NCBI GenBank assembly: GCA_043101605.1
Contig: JBICIG010000107.1
Coordinates: 1 to 29,723 of the forward strand
Direction of reading: 5' to 3'
From: JBICIG01 sp043101605
GTDB lineage: Bacteria; Planctomycetota; Phycisphaerae; Phycisphaerales; UBA1924
Length of the DNA stretch: 29,723 bases
The number at the start of each line of letters is the position of its first letter. The first letter of the stretch is position 1. Below are positions 14,058 to 21,050 of the stretch, piece by piece. The position numbers were made by a program, and so were the translations under genes. The notes beneath the pieces were generated by a model. The model saw only the letters and a list, made by a program, of their open reading frames with translations, was not told where the DNA came from and did no database searches.

Positions 14058-15791
14058 TCAGTCCTTCTTCTCCGCCGGCATCTTCAGCGACCCGAAGTAA
14101 TGCGCGATGATCGCCCGCCGATCGCTCGGGATCGCCCGCGACTCGATCGCGTCCCCTGCCGCCTGCTCGGCCGACCGCACCGCGTCGGCGAACTTCGCCC
14201 GCGACTCCCCCCGCACCTGCGGCCCGTCCACCAGCGTGCTCGCGATGATCGGCCCCTCGCCGTCGTTCACCGGCGACCGCTCCTCGCGGAGCGCAAACTC
14301 GCCCTCGCTCCACCCCTCCCCCGGATCCCCTTCGGTCCCCGGCTGCTGACCACCCGCCCGAGGCGTCCCGCCCGTCTCGCCGCGCTCGGCCCGCGCATCC
14401 GCCCGCTCCCCCTCGCGCCCGCTCATGCCCATCTGCGACAGTTGCTGCTCGGTCAGCTGCATCGCGCTGGCGAGCTGCTTCATCTGCTCCTGCAACTGCT
14501 GCGACTGAGCCAGCGACCGCGCCAGCTCCTGCAGCGACCGATCGATCTGCAGCTGCTCGCCCTGCGGCGCGTTCTGCATCTGCTCGCCGAGCTCGCGCAG
14601 CGCCTCGCTCATCTCCTCCATCTGCTCGGCCGCGAAACGCTCCGCCTGCGCATCCTCGATCGACTGCAACTGCGGCTCGGTCAGCTCCTGCGATCCCTTG
14701 AGCTCCTCGATCGCCTGCTCGTCCTTCGACACCGTGTCGATCCGCTCGGGATCCATCCCCGCCTCGCGCAGCACCTGCTCGATCTTCTCCTGCGCGCCCG
14801 CCGCGCCGCACCGCGCCAACTCGTCGAGCTGGTCGGCCAGGTCCTGCGCCTGCTCGCCCATCTGCTCGCGCTCCTGCTCGGAGACCTCCCCCGCGCCCAC
14901 GCGCCGCCGAAGCTCCTCGATCGACTCCCCGGTCTGATCCAGTTCCGCCCGTGCCAGGTTCGTCGCGACCTCGTCCATCGGCCCCGCGCCCGGACGCCGC
15001 AGCTTCCGCAGCATCTCCTCGAGCTGCTCGGCCTTCTTCGCGCCGGGCCCCCGCGCCGCCTCGTCGAGCTGATCGCTCAACGCCGTCAACTGCCGCACCC
15101 GCGCCCGACGCAGTTCCTCGGCATCGCGCACGCTCTCGGGCAGGTCCGCGTCGAACGCCCGCGACTCCACCCCGAAACTCTCATCAAGCTGCCGGATCGC
15201 CCGGTCGAGCTCGTCCCGCGACTGCGCGATCTCCCGCCGCGCATTCTCGATCGCCCGCTGCTGCTCCTCCTTCGCCCGCTGCTCCTCCTGCTTGCCCAGC
15301 AGGTCCACCGTCGGCACGAACATCCACGCCAGCACCGCCGCCAGGCTCAGCCCGCTCATCATCACCACGCCGCGCGGCGTCCCGATCGGCTCAACCGCCC
15401 CCGCGCTCACCCCCGACGCCCGACGCTCGGCGTCCTCGCGCACCAGGTTCGACCAGCCCCCCGCCGAGTCTTCCTCGAGCGCCAGCGCCGAGCCGATCGC
15501 ATCCTCGAGCCCCGCGCGCTCGTCGATGCGCTGGGCGATCGCGATCCGCCCCGGGCGACGCATCCACGCCCACACCGCCGCGCCGTCAAGCGACACGATC
15601 GCCGCGATGATGAGAATCGCGGTCCACGGCATGGGCGTCGCCGTCAGCTTCTCCGCCACCGCCAGCGTCAGGCACACCCCCGCCGAAGCCGCCACCAGCA
15701 GCACCAGCGCGCGCAGGAACCGGGCCAGCGCCATCCGACGCCCCACCCGCCGCACCAGCGCCTGCACGCGATCGTCACTCATCCGGGTCAT
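14058..15791 (-). CDS. Large membrane-anchored coiled-coil protein
   Basis: A 577-residue protein I place only by architecture. The N-terminus has two membrane segments (about 24-44 and 54-72, ALVLLVAASAGVCLTLAVAE and ILIIAAIVSLDGAAVWAWM) and a third near 145 (MMSGLSLAAVLAWMFVP). Some 350 residues of highly charged, Gln- and Glu-rich heptad-like sequence follow (for example EEQRAKEEQQRAIENARREI and QQLQEQMKQLASAMQLTEQQ), then a Gly-rich linker and a conserved-looking end, IPSDRRAIIAHYFGSLKMP. The layout resembles the DUF4175-type proteins found near MoxR and BatA genes in planctomycetes, but those neighbours are not here. ATG 15791 is chosen because GGAGG lies about 5 bases upstream. Likely role: envelope or scaffold; unproven. 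Confidence 0.8.
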   Translation of the reverse strand: MTRMSDDRVQALVRRVGRRMALARFLRALVLLVAASAGVCLTLAVAEKLTATPMPWTAILIIAAIVSLDGAAVWAWMRRPGRIAIAQRIDERAGLEDAIGSALALEEDSAGGWSNLVREDAERRASGVSAGAVEPIGTPRGVVMMSGLSLAAVLAWMFVPTVDLLGKQEEQRAKEEQQRAIENARREIAQSRDELDRAIRQLDESFGVESRAFDADLPESVRDAEELRRARVRQLTALSDQLDEAARGPGAKKAEQLEEMLRKLRRPGAGPMDEVATNLARAELDQTGESIEELRRRVGAGEVSEQEREQMGEQAQDLADQLDELARCGAAGAQEKIEQVLREAGMDPERIDTVSKDEQAIEELKGSQELTEPQLQSIEDAQAERFAAEQMEEMSEALRELGEQMQNAPQGEQLQIDRSLQELARSLAQSQQLQEQMKQLASAMQLTEQQLSQMGMSGREGERADARAERGETGGTPRAGGQQPGTEGDPGEGWSEGEFALREERSPVNDGEGPIIASTLVDGPQVRGESRAKFADAVRSAEQAAGDAIESRAIPSDRRAIIAHYFGSLKMPAEKKD

Positions 15792-15925
15792 GCTGCCTCC
15801 GATCACAACGGTACCCGCGACCCCCTCGGATTGTTCTCGTTTCTTCCCGCCCCGTTTCCTCCCCGTGACCTTCCCCGAGCCCTCCCCGGTTGCCCAACGC
15901 CCCGACTCGTCCGATCATCCCCCGC

Positions 15926-17344
15926 GTGAGCGCCCCCGAGCCATCCCCGCCGACCCACCCCGATCCCGCCCGCGAGACCCCCGCCGACGCCCCCCGCCCC
16001 GGCTGGCGGGGCTTCCTCGACGCCCGCTGGCTCAACCGCGACTGGGCCCAAGGCGCGTTCGATCTCCAACGCCGCGACCCGGTCGGCTACCGGCTCCACC
16101 TCCTCGCCGGGATCTCGCTTTGCGTCGCCGCCAGCGGGCCGATCTCCGCCCTTGAGTTCGCCCTCGTCGGCGGGGTTCTCGCCTCGCTCGTCCGAACCAC
16201 CATGGTCTGGCGCACCGGGTGGCACCTGATCCTCCAGCCCGTCGTGCTCATCGCCATCGCCTGGGGGCTCTGGCAACTCGCCCAACTCGCCCGCTCGCCC
16301 GACACCCCCCGAGGCTGGCGCGAACTCGCCGAGGTCCGCTGGATCCTCGTCTTCGTCGCGCTCTGGCCGCTGATGGAACACCGCCGACTCCTCATCTGGG
16401 CGTGGGGCGGCGGCTTCCTCCTCGGGCACGCGACGCAACTCGTCCACCTCATCGGGCACCTCCTCGACTTTCCCTCTCTCACCTTCGGCCGCGCGCCCGA
16501 TCGCATCACCGGCTGGTGGAGCCCCGTCTCGGGCGCGACGGCTCTGGTCGCCGTTCTCGGGCTCCACCTCGGCGCGCTTCTCTCCTTCGCCCGCGCCGCC
16601 CGCACGCGCCGCTGGATCGTCCTCGCAGCCGCGCTGGCGATCCTCACCGCGATCGGGCTCGTGCTCACCGGCACGCGCGGCGCGTGGCTCGCCGCCGCTG
16701 CGCTCACGCTCGTCTGGTCCTTTCCCGCGGCCGCCGTGCTGCTCCGCCCGAGGCTCGGGCTCGTCGGCTCGATCCTCGCCGTTCCCGCCGCCCTCGCGAT
16801 CGTCGCGGTCGGCGGGTGGCTGCTCGCCCGCGGGCCCATCGAGTCCCGCCTCCGCGATGCGCGCACCGAACTCACCCGCGTCTTCAAGGAGCGCGACTTC
16901 GACTCCAACACCGGCGGGCGCCTGCTGATGTGGCAACAGGCAACCCGCGCGTTCGCGCAGCACCCCGTCCTCGGCGTCGGCACCGGGGGCTACCAGCACT
17001 GGGCCCGCGCCGACGCCGCCGATCAAGGCCTCCCCGAAGCCATCACCCAGCGCCGCATCGCCGCCCACGCCCACGGGCTCTGGACCCACGCCGCCGCGAC
17101 CCACGGCCTCGCGGGGCTCGCCCTCCTCGCCGCCCTCGTCTTCACCGGCTGGTGGGGCGCGTGCCGACGCCTCCCCGGCGAACGCCCCGGCTACGAACGC
17201 GCCATCCCCTGGGCCCTCGCCGGGCTCGTCCTCGCCGCCTCGTTCGAGTCCATCCCCGTCGTCTCCCGCGCGAGCGTCCACCTCTGGGTCTTGCTCGCGC
17301 TCTCGACCACCTGGCGCCCCCGCCAGCGGGAGCGGCTGCCGTGA
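15926..17344 (+). CDS. O-antigen ligase family membrane protein
   Basis: A polytopic protein of about 472 residues from the Wzy_C/RfaL (O-antigen ligase or polymerase) family. About ten hydrophobic segments are visible. The long loop after the central segments holds the family hallmarks: GTRGAWLAAAALTLVW, NTGGRLLMWQQATRAFAQHP, GVGTGGYQHWARADA and AHAHGLWTHAAATHGLAG, with the His and Arg residues expected at the ligase site. It would join a lipid-linked polysaccharide to lipid A-core or a similar acceptor on the outer face of the inner membrane. GTG 15926 is the likeliest start; TTG 15890 is possible, and neither has a good ribosome-binding site. Its stop overlaps the next start (GTGA), so it is coupled to the glycosyltransferase. 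Confidence 0.85.
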   Translation: MSAPEPSPPTHPDPARETPADAPRPGWRGFLDARWLNRDWAQGAFDLQRRDPVGYRLHLLAGISLCVAASGPISALEFALVGGVLASLVRTTMVWRTGWHLILQPVVLIAIAWGLWQLAQLARSPDTPRGWRELAEVRWILVFVALWPLMEHRRLLIWAWGGGFLLGHATQLVHLIGHLLDFPSLTFGRAPDRITGWWSPVSGATALVAVLGLHLGALLSFARAARTRRWIVLAAALAILTAIGLVLTGTRGAWLAAAALTLVWSFPAAAVLLRPRLGLVGSILAVPAALAIVAVGGWLLARGPIESRLRDARTELTRVFKERDFDSNTGGRLLMWQQATRAFAQHPVLGVGTGGYQHWARADAADQGLPEAITQRRIAAHAHGLWTHAAATHGLAGLALLAALVFTGWWGACRRLPGERPGYERAIPWALAGLVLAASFESIPVVSRASVHLWVLLALSTTWRPRQRERLP

Positions 17345-18489
17345 AGGTCGTCATCGTCGGCGAGTTCCTCCGCGCTCTGCCGTGGTCCCCCTCGCGCTGG
17401 ATCGCCGACCTCACCCGCGGGCTCGCCGGGCGTGGGCACGAGGTCACACTCTGCGTCGACGGGATCGAAGACCCGCGCGAGCGACGCCTGCCCGCCGAGA
17501 TCCTCCTCCGCCGACCGACGCGCACCGTGCGCAACCGCCAGCCGATCCGCTTCCAGCGCTGGGCGCGGTCACGCCTGGCCGAACTCGCCCGCGCCGGGCG
17601 CGCCGACGCGACGCTCTCGCTGACGCGACTGTGCGAAGCGGGGCTGTGGGCGCCCATCGGCCCGCCGAGCCGGCGCGAGTTCGGTGCGCTCATCCGGGCG
17701 CGGTCGATCGCGACCGTCGGGATGGAGACGCTCCAGCAGCCCTGGCTTCCCGCGGCCGTCCTCGCCGAGCGCTCAGCCCGGCGCGCGTTCGAGCGCGATC
17801 CGCACGCCAGGCGCGGCATCCTCGGCTCGGCGACCGAACCCGACGGCCGCACCCTCGCGCTCGGCTACGCGAGCGATCTGACGCCGCTGCCCGACGAGCA
17901 CGCCGACGCCGCCCGCTCGCGCGTTCGCCGGATGCTGTCGATTCCCGAGAGAGCCCCGCTGCTGGTGGTCGCGGCGACCCACCTGACCCGGCGCGGGCTG
18001 GGCGAGTGTCTCGCCGGCGTCGCGGCATTGAGCGACGAGCCGTTCGTCGTGCTGCTCGGGCGCGACACGCATTCGATCCACCGGGTGGTCCTCGGCGCGG
18101 GGCTCGGATCGCGCGCGAGGCTGGTGGGCGTGACGCGCGCGCTGCCCGAACTCTTCGCCGCCGCCGAGGTGCTCGTGCAGCCCGGGGCGGTCATCCCGCG
18201 CGACTCCACGGCTCGCCTGACCTGCGACGCGCTCCGCTGCGGGCTGCCGATCGTCGCCGCCGCACGCGCGCCCGGCGCCGAACTCATCGCGCCGAACGGC
18301 TCCCCGCCGCGCGGACTCGTCGTCGACGACCCTTCGCCCGGGGGCTGGTCGAGCGCGCTGTCGCGGGCGATCGATCCCGGCTGGAACCGCGCGGCGCGCA
18401 AGGCGGCGGGGTCGATCGCGCCTTGTCTCTCGCTCGGCGCGTTGGTCGAGCGCGTCGAAGCGGCATTGGAGTCGTTGGCCGACCGCTGA
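17341..18489 (+). CDS. Family 4-like glycosyltransferase
   Basis: A 382-residue GT-B fold protein. It begins VKVVIVGEFLRALPWSPSRW, followed by DLTRGLAGRGHEVTLCVDG, the classic opening of GT4 enzymes. The second domain starts at PLLVVAATHLTRRGLGECLAG and has RLVGVTRALPELFAAAEVLVQPG, then DSTARLTCDALRCGLPIVAA. The GT4 EX7E pair is here DX7D, a conservative but unusual change. It probably adds a sugar to a cell-surface glycan, from a nucleotide-sugar donor, in the cytoplasm. GTG 17341 overlaps the O-antigen ligase stop by four bases, so both act in one unit. Donor and acceptor are unknown. A parS-like site lies 29 bases after the stop. Confidence 0.85.
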   Translation: MKVVIVGEFLRALPWSPSRWIADLTRGLAGRGHEVTLCVDGIEDPRERRLPAEILLRRPTRTVRNRQPIRFQRWARSRLAELARAGRADATLSLTRLCEAGLWAPIGPPSRREFGALIRARSIATVGMETLQQPWLPAAVLAERSARRAFERDPHARRGILGSATEPDGRTLALGYASDLTPLPDEHADAARSRVRRMLSIPERAPLLVVAATHLTRRGLGECLAGVAALSDEPFVVLLGRDTHSIHRVVLGAGLGSRARLVGVTRALPELFAAAEVLVQPGAVIPRDSTARLTCDALRCGLPIVAAARAPGAELIAPNGSPPRGLVVDDPSPGGWSSALSRAIDPGWNRAARKAAGSIAPCLSLGALVERVEAALESLADR

Positions 18490-18517
18490 CCGGCGCGCGC
18501 ACGAACCGGGGCGCCGA

Positions 18518-18533
18518 TGTTCCACGGGGAACA
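18518..18533. promoter_or_regulatory. parS-like palindrome
   Basis: TGTTCCACGGGGAACA differs at one base from the palindrome TGTTCCACGTGGAACA, a well-known form of the ParB-binding parS site. The symmetry extends one base each side (ATG...CAT). It lies in the convergent gap between the glycosyltransferase and the FmdB-like gene, where no promoter is expected. ParB binding is an inference. Confidence 0.45.
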
Positions 18534-18594
18534 TGACGCGATCGGTGCGCACGGATCGCATCGATCGCGCCCGCGCCCGGCCGCGTGGGGAGGA

Positions 18595-18897
18595 TCAGTC
18601 CTGCTTGGGGATGTGTCGGGGACCCATCTTGCCGGCGGTTCGTTCGTAGCTGCCGTCGCTCTGCCGCTGGAACTTGGTGAACCCGAGCTTGTCGAGGTTG
18701 GCGTCGCTGAGCTTGTTCTTGCTCTTGAGGTCGCTCATCCCGCCGGCGATGGAGGGCATCTGCGGCACGCGGCGGACGGGGGCGCCCGTCTCGGGATGCT
18801 TCCTGAGCGGATCGTCGCTCATGGGCTGGACGACCTCGAAGTAATCGCCCGTGCCCTCGCCCGCGTCGTCCAGAATCTCATAGACATAGGTCGGCAT
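18595..18897 (-). CDS. FmdB-like small protein lacking zinc-ribbon cysteines
   Basis: A 100-residue protein aligned by eye to the FmdB/CxxC putative regulatory family. It opens MPTYVYEILDDAGEGTGDYF where FmdB has MPTYEYRC-x-x-C-G. FEVVQPMSDDPL matches the family FEVxQxMSDPPL, and HPETGAPVRRV stands where CPxCGGPVRRL is usual. The later SDANLDKLGFTKFQRQSDGS corresponds to the usual GFYxTD tail in an extended form. There is no cysteine anywhere, so it cannot form the zinc ribbon. I believe planctomycetes have other Cys-free members. The ATG at 18897 is the first residue of the conserved start. Function unknown, perhaps translation or nucleic-acid related like other small FmdB proteins. Confidence 0.8.
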   Translation of the reverse strand: MPTYVYEILDDAGEGTGDYFEVVQPMSDDPLRKHPETGAPVRRVPQMPSIAGGMSDLKSKNKLSDANLDKLGFTKFQRQSDGSYERTAGKMGPRHIPKQD

Positions 18898-18940
18898 GGG
18901 GGATTCTTGCCGGGTCGCGCCGCCGGGTCATCCCGGGAGA

Positions 18941-18970
18941 GTTCACCACGGAGACACGGAGGGCACGGAG
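18941..18970. repeat. Dispersed repeat, TTCACCACGGAG family
   Basis: GTTCACCACGGAG-ACACGGA-GGGCACGGAG lies between the FmdB-like gene and the 111-aa hypothetical gene. It contains three CACGGAG-like units and matches 13914-13934 on the opposite strand. Confidence 0.7.
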
Positions 18971-19002
18971 CGGGGATCGAGAGGGGGAGCGTTGGCAAAC
19001 AC

Positions 19003-19033
19003 GCACGGCTTGCCTTCGGACAAGCCGTGGCAC
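19003..19033. repeat. Dispersed palindrome, CACGGCTTG...CAAGCCGTG family
   Basis: GCACGGCTTG-CCTTCGGA-CAAGCCGTGGCAC forms a 9-base stem. Further copies lie at 20021-20051 (imperfect), 26806-26836 and 26845-26881, all intergenic. The 18898-19094 gap contains this, the repeat before it, and no gene. Confidence 0.8.
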
Positions 19034-19094
19034 ACGGACGGCGTTCCGTATTCCATGCCACGACCCACCACCCCACGACCCCACCAGCGCCGCG

Positions 19095-19430
19095 TCACCC
19101 GAAGGTCTGGCCCGTCTCGGCGTCCATCATCTTCCAGCCGAAGCGTCGGCAGAGTCGCCAGAGGACGACGAAGGCGAGGTCGTCGTCCTTGACGGTGACC
19201 ATGAGCTGCATGACGGGATCGACGCCCTTGGGGAGTTCGACGACGATGCCGGGCCCGTGGAGGACGACCATGCTCGAGCCGGCGCGTTCGGAGCCGTCGG
19301 AGGCGGTGTTGAAGCGGGCGAGCCCGTCCTGGACCTCGGCGAGGGAGCCGAGCGGGCGCAGCTCCCCCGTGACGACGCCGTCGGCCGACTCGGCGGGGTT
19401 CATCAGGACCAACTGGCGGTTTCGGGGCAT
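19095..19430 (-). CDS. Hypothetical protein downstream of the receiver gene (111 aa)
   Basis: I do not recognise this protein. It has 111 residues, with MPRNRQLVLMNPAES at the start, GSSMVVLHGPGIVVELPKGV in the middle, then DPVMQLMVTVKDDDLAFVVL and WRLCRRFGWKMMDAETGQTF near the end. It looks like one compact alpha/beta domain without signal peptide or membrane segment. The ATG is only three bases after the stop of the receiver gene, so the two are almost certainly co-translated. That pairing suggests it works with the receiver, for example as an output or partner protein, but nothing in the sequence proves it. Confidence 0.75.
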   Translation of the reverse strand: MPRNRQLVLMNPAESADGVVTGELRPLGSLAEVQDGLARFNTASDGSERAGSSMVVLHGPGIVVELPKGVDPVMQLMVTVKDDDLAFVVLWRLCRRFGWKMMDAETGQTFG

Positions 19431-19433
19431 GCG

Positions 19434-19838
19434 TCAGCGTTGACCGGCGTCGCGCTCGCCCAGCAGGTGGGCGGCGGTCTCGAGGAGGGTCTCGAGGGGG
19501 ACGGGCTTGAAGAGGTACTTGTCGACGCCGAGCGATTCGGCGTACGCCTTGTGTCGCTTGCCCTCGTTGGCGGTGACCATGATGACCAGCGGGGAGTCCT
19601 CGCGGCCCTTGATCTTTTCGAGGGCGAGGAAGCCCGAGCGTCCGGGGAGCATGACATCGAGGACGACCAGGTCGGGGGCGTAGTCGCGGCATGCGTCGAC
19701 GGCCTTGTTGCCATCATCGACGGTGACGGTCTGGGCACCCTCGGACTGGAAGGCGACGGTGATGGACTCCGAGACATCGGGGTCGTCGTCGACGATCAGG
19801 ATTTTGCGGCCGTCGAGACGGCTGAGAAGGTCGCTCAT
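19434..19838 (-). CDS. Stand-alone response-regulator receiver
   Basis: A 134-residue CheY-like receiver with no output domain. The acidic pocket is IVDDDPD (17-19), the phospho-acceptor is Asp61 in VVLDVMLPG, the switch Thr is 89 in MVTANEG, and the conserved Lys is 111 in FKPVPLETLL. All needed residues are present, so it should be phosphorylated by an unlinked histidine kinase; no kinase gene is in the window. ATG 19838 is chosen because GGAGGAA lies three bases upstream and the receiver fold starts 11 residues later; the frame is open upstream but Pro-rich and unlike protein. The partner gene follows after three bases. Confidence 0.93.
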   Translation of the reverse strand: MSDLLSRLDGRKILIVDDDPDVSESITVAFQSEGAQTVTVDDGNKAVDACRDYAPDLVVLDVMLPGRSGFLALEKIKGREDSPLVIMVTANEGKRHKAYAESLGVDKYLFKPVPLETLLETAAHLLGERDAGQR

Positions 19839-19978
19839 GGGTTCCTCCGCCGGCGTGGTGCCCGGGTCGCGTGGGTCATTGGAACGCGTCGCGGGCGGTG
19901 CCGCAAGAGCGTAGGGCGGATGGGGGGAGGGGGTTGGTGGGTTGGTGGATGGTGGGATGGGGAAGTAGGAGATGGAAT

Positions 19979-20051
19979 CACGGGCGGGACGCCCGTGCCA
20001 CGAGGAGGAGGAGGGTGGAGACACGGCTTGGGTTCGGACACGGCGTGGCAT
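19979..20051. repeat. Two dispersed palindromes (CGGGCGGGACGCCCG and CACGGCTTG families)
   Basis: ACGGGCG-GGA-CGCCCGT (19980-19996) continues into GCCACG. Then CACGGCTTG-GGTTCGGA-CACGGCGTGGCA (20022-20050) is an imperfect member of the CACGGCTTG family. Upstream, 19921-19964 is a G-rich GGTGG tract. The gap 19839-20108 separates the divergent receiver and peptidase-like genes; I see no gene in it. Confidence 0.7.
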
Positions 20052-20108
20052 GGGGGAAGGAGGCGCCGGGGAAGGTGAACCGGTTTGGGCGGCGGGCGTA
20101 GGTTCGGG

Positions 20109-21026
20109 ATGATGCGAGTGAAGTCTGTGAGTGTTTGGGGTGTGGTGTGGCTGGCTGTTGGGGCGTGGGGTGCCGCGGCGTTGGGGGTGAACCCGGTGCG
20201 TGGGGAGGGCGGGGAGGCGGTTGGGGCGGACTGGGTCGGATGGCACGAGCTGGGCGAACTGGTCGTGCGGCAGCCAGCGGACTGGTATTCGGTGCGTGGA
20301 GAGGGCGGGCCTTCAACGGCGGACGTGGAGGCGATCGAGCGTTCGCTGGAGCTCGGAGCGGGGGCGCTCCGGGCGTACTTTGATGATCCGGCGCTGGAGG
20401 CGGCGCTGCGGGCGGCGTCGGTCGAGGTGATCGTGCACGCCGAGCCGGGGCCGCGTGCGAACGAAGTGACGGCGACGACGCGGACGGGCACGCGTGACGG
20501 GACGGCGGCGACATACTTCGCCGAGATCCATCTGTTGGCGCCGTCGTCGTACGGGCCCGGGTTGTTGACATCCGTGGGTGAGCCGAAGGACGGTGAATAT
20601 TTTGCGCGGCTGAGCGTGCACGAGCTGAGCACCGTGCCGCTGGACCTGGCGACGCGGATCAAGCCCGAGGGGTGGCGGTTCCGTCAGGCGCCGGCGTGGT
20701 TCGTGCAGGGATATCAGGAATATCTGGGGATGATGTGCCCGGCGACCGAGGCGGGGCGGGCGGCGCTGGAACGGCGGGTGGCGATCGTGGCGGCGGAGCC
20801 GGGGCGGGTGGACGACTCGTTCGGGCTGGATGTGCGTGGGCCCTACGTCACCGGGTCCGTGCTGCTGCTGTTCATGCACGAGCGGTACGGGCGTGAGCGG
20901 GTGCGGGGGATTCTGACGAGCGCGGAGCCGACATTCGGCGGCGCGGTGCGTGCGTCGTTGGGGGTGGGGCTCGGGGAGTTCATGCGCGACTTCGAGGCGT
21001 GGATCGGGGCGCGGGCGGGGTCGTGA
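20109..21026 (+). CDS. Secreted peptidase-like protein with altered zinc motif
   Basis: A 305-residue exported protein. Residues 1-25 form a signal peptide (MMRVKSVSVWGVVWLAVGAW followed by small residues). The domain layout resembles the peptidase-MA / M1-like gluzincin fold: YFAEIHLLAPSS, then ARLSVHELSTVPLDLATRI (171-185), then APAWFVQGYQEYLG (194-207), where active enzymes have HExxH and, about 30 residues on, a Trp-x-x-EG-x-x-EY element with the third ligand. Here HExxH reads HELST, so the second His is missing, and the later acid is Glu204. It is therefore probably non-catalytic or uses a different ligand set. ATG 20109 or 20112 starts it. The substrate and location (periplasm or surface) are inferred. 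Confidence 0.7.
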   Translation: MMRVKSVSVWGVVWLAVGAWGAAALGVNPVRGEGGEAVGADWVGWHELGELVVRQPADWYSVRGEGGPSTADVEAIERSLELGAGALRAYFDDPALEAALRAASVEVIVHAEPGPRANEVTATTRTGTRDGTAATYFAEIHLLAPSSYGPGLLTSVGEPKDGEYFARLSVHELSTVPLDLATRIKPEGWRFRQAPAWFVQGYQEYLGMMCPATEAGRAALERRVAIVAAEPGRVDDSFGLDVRGPYVTGSVLLLFMHERYGRERVRGILTSAEPTFGGAVRASLGVGLGEFMRDFEAWIGARAGS

Positions 21027-21050
21027 GAATCGGGTTTGTCGCGTGATTCG

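Noticed and set aside
14100..15929. 609-aa Leu/Arg/Pro-rich frame on the + strand
   Set aside because: It is antisense to the coiled-coil protein. Its Leu-rich look comes from complementing Glu and Gln codons.
19921..19968. G-rich GGTGG tract as a G-quadruplex
   Set aside because: There are only three closely spaced runs of three or more G before a 12-base loop, so a stable quadruplex is not well supported.
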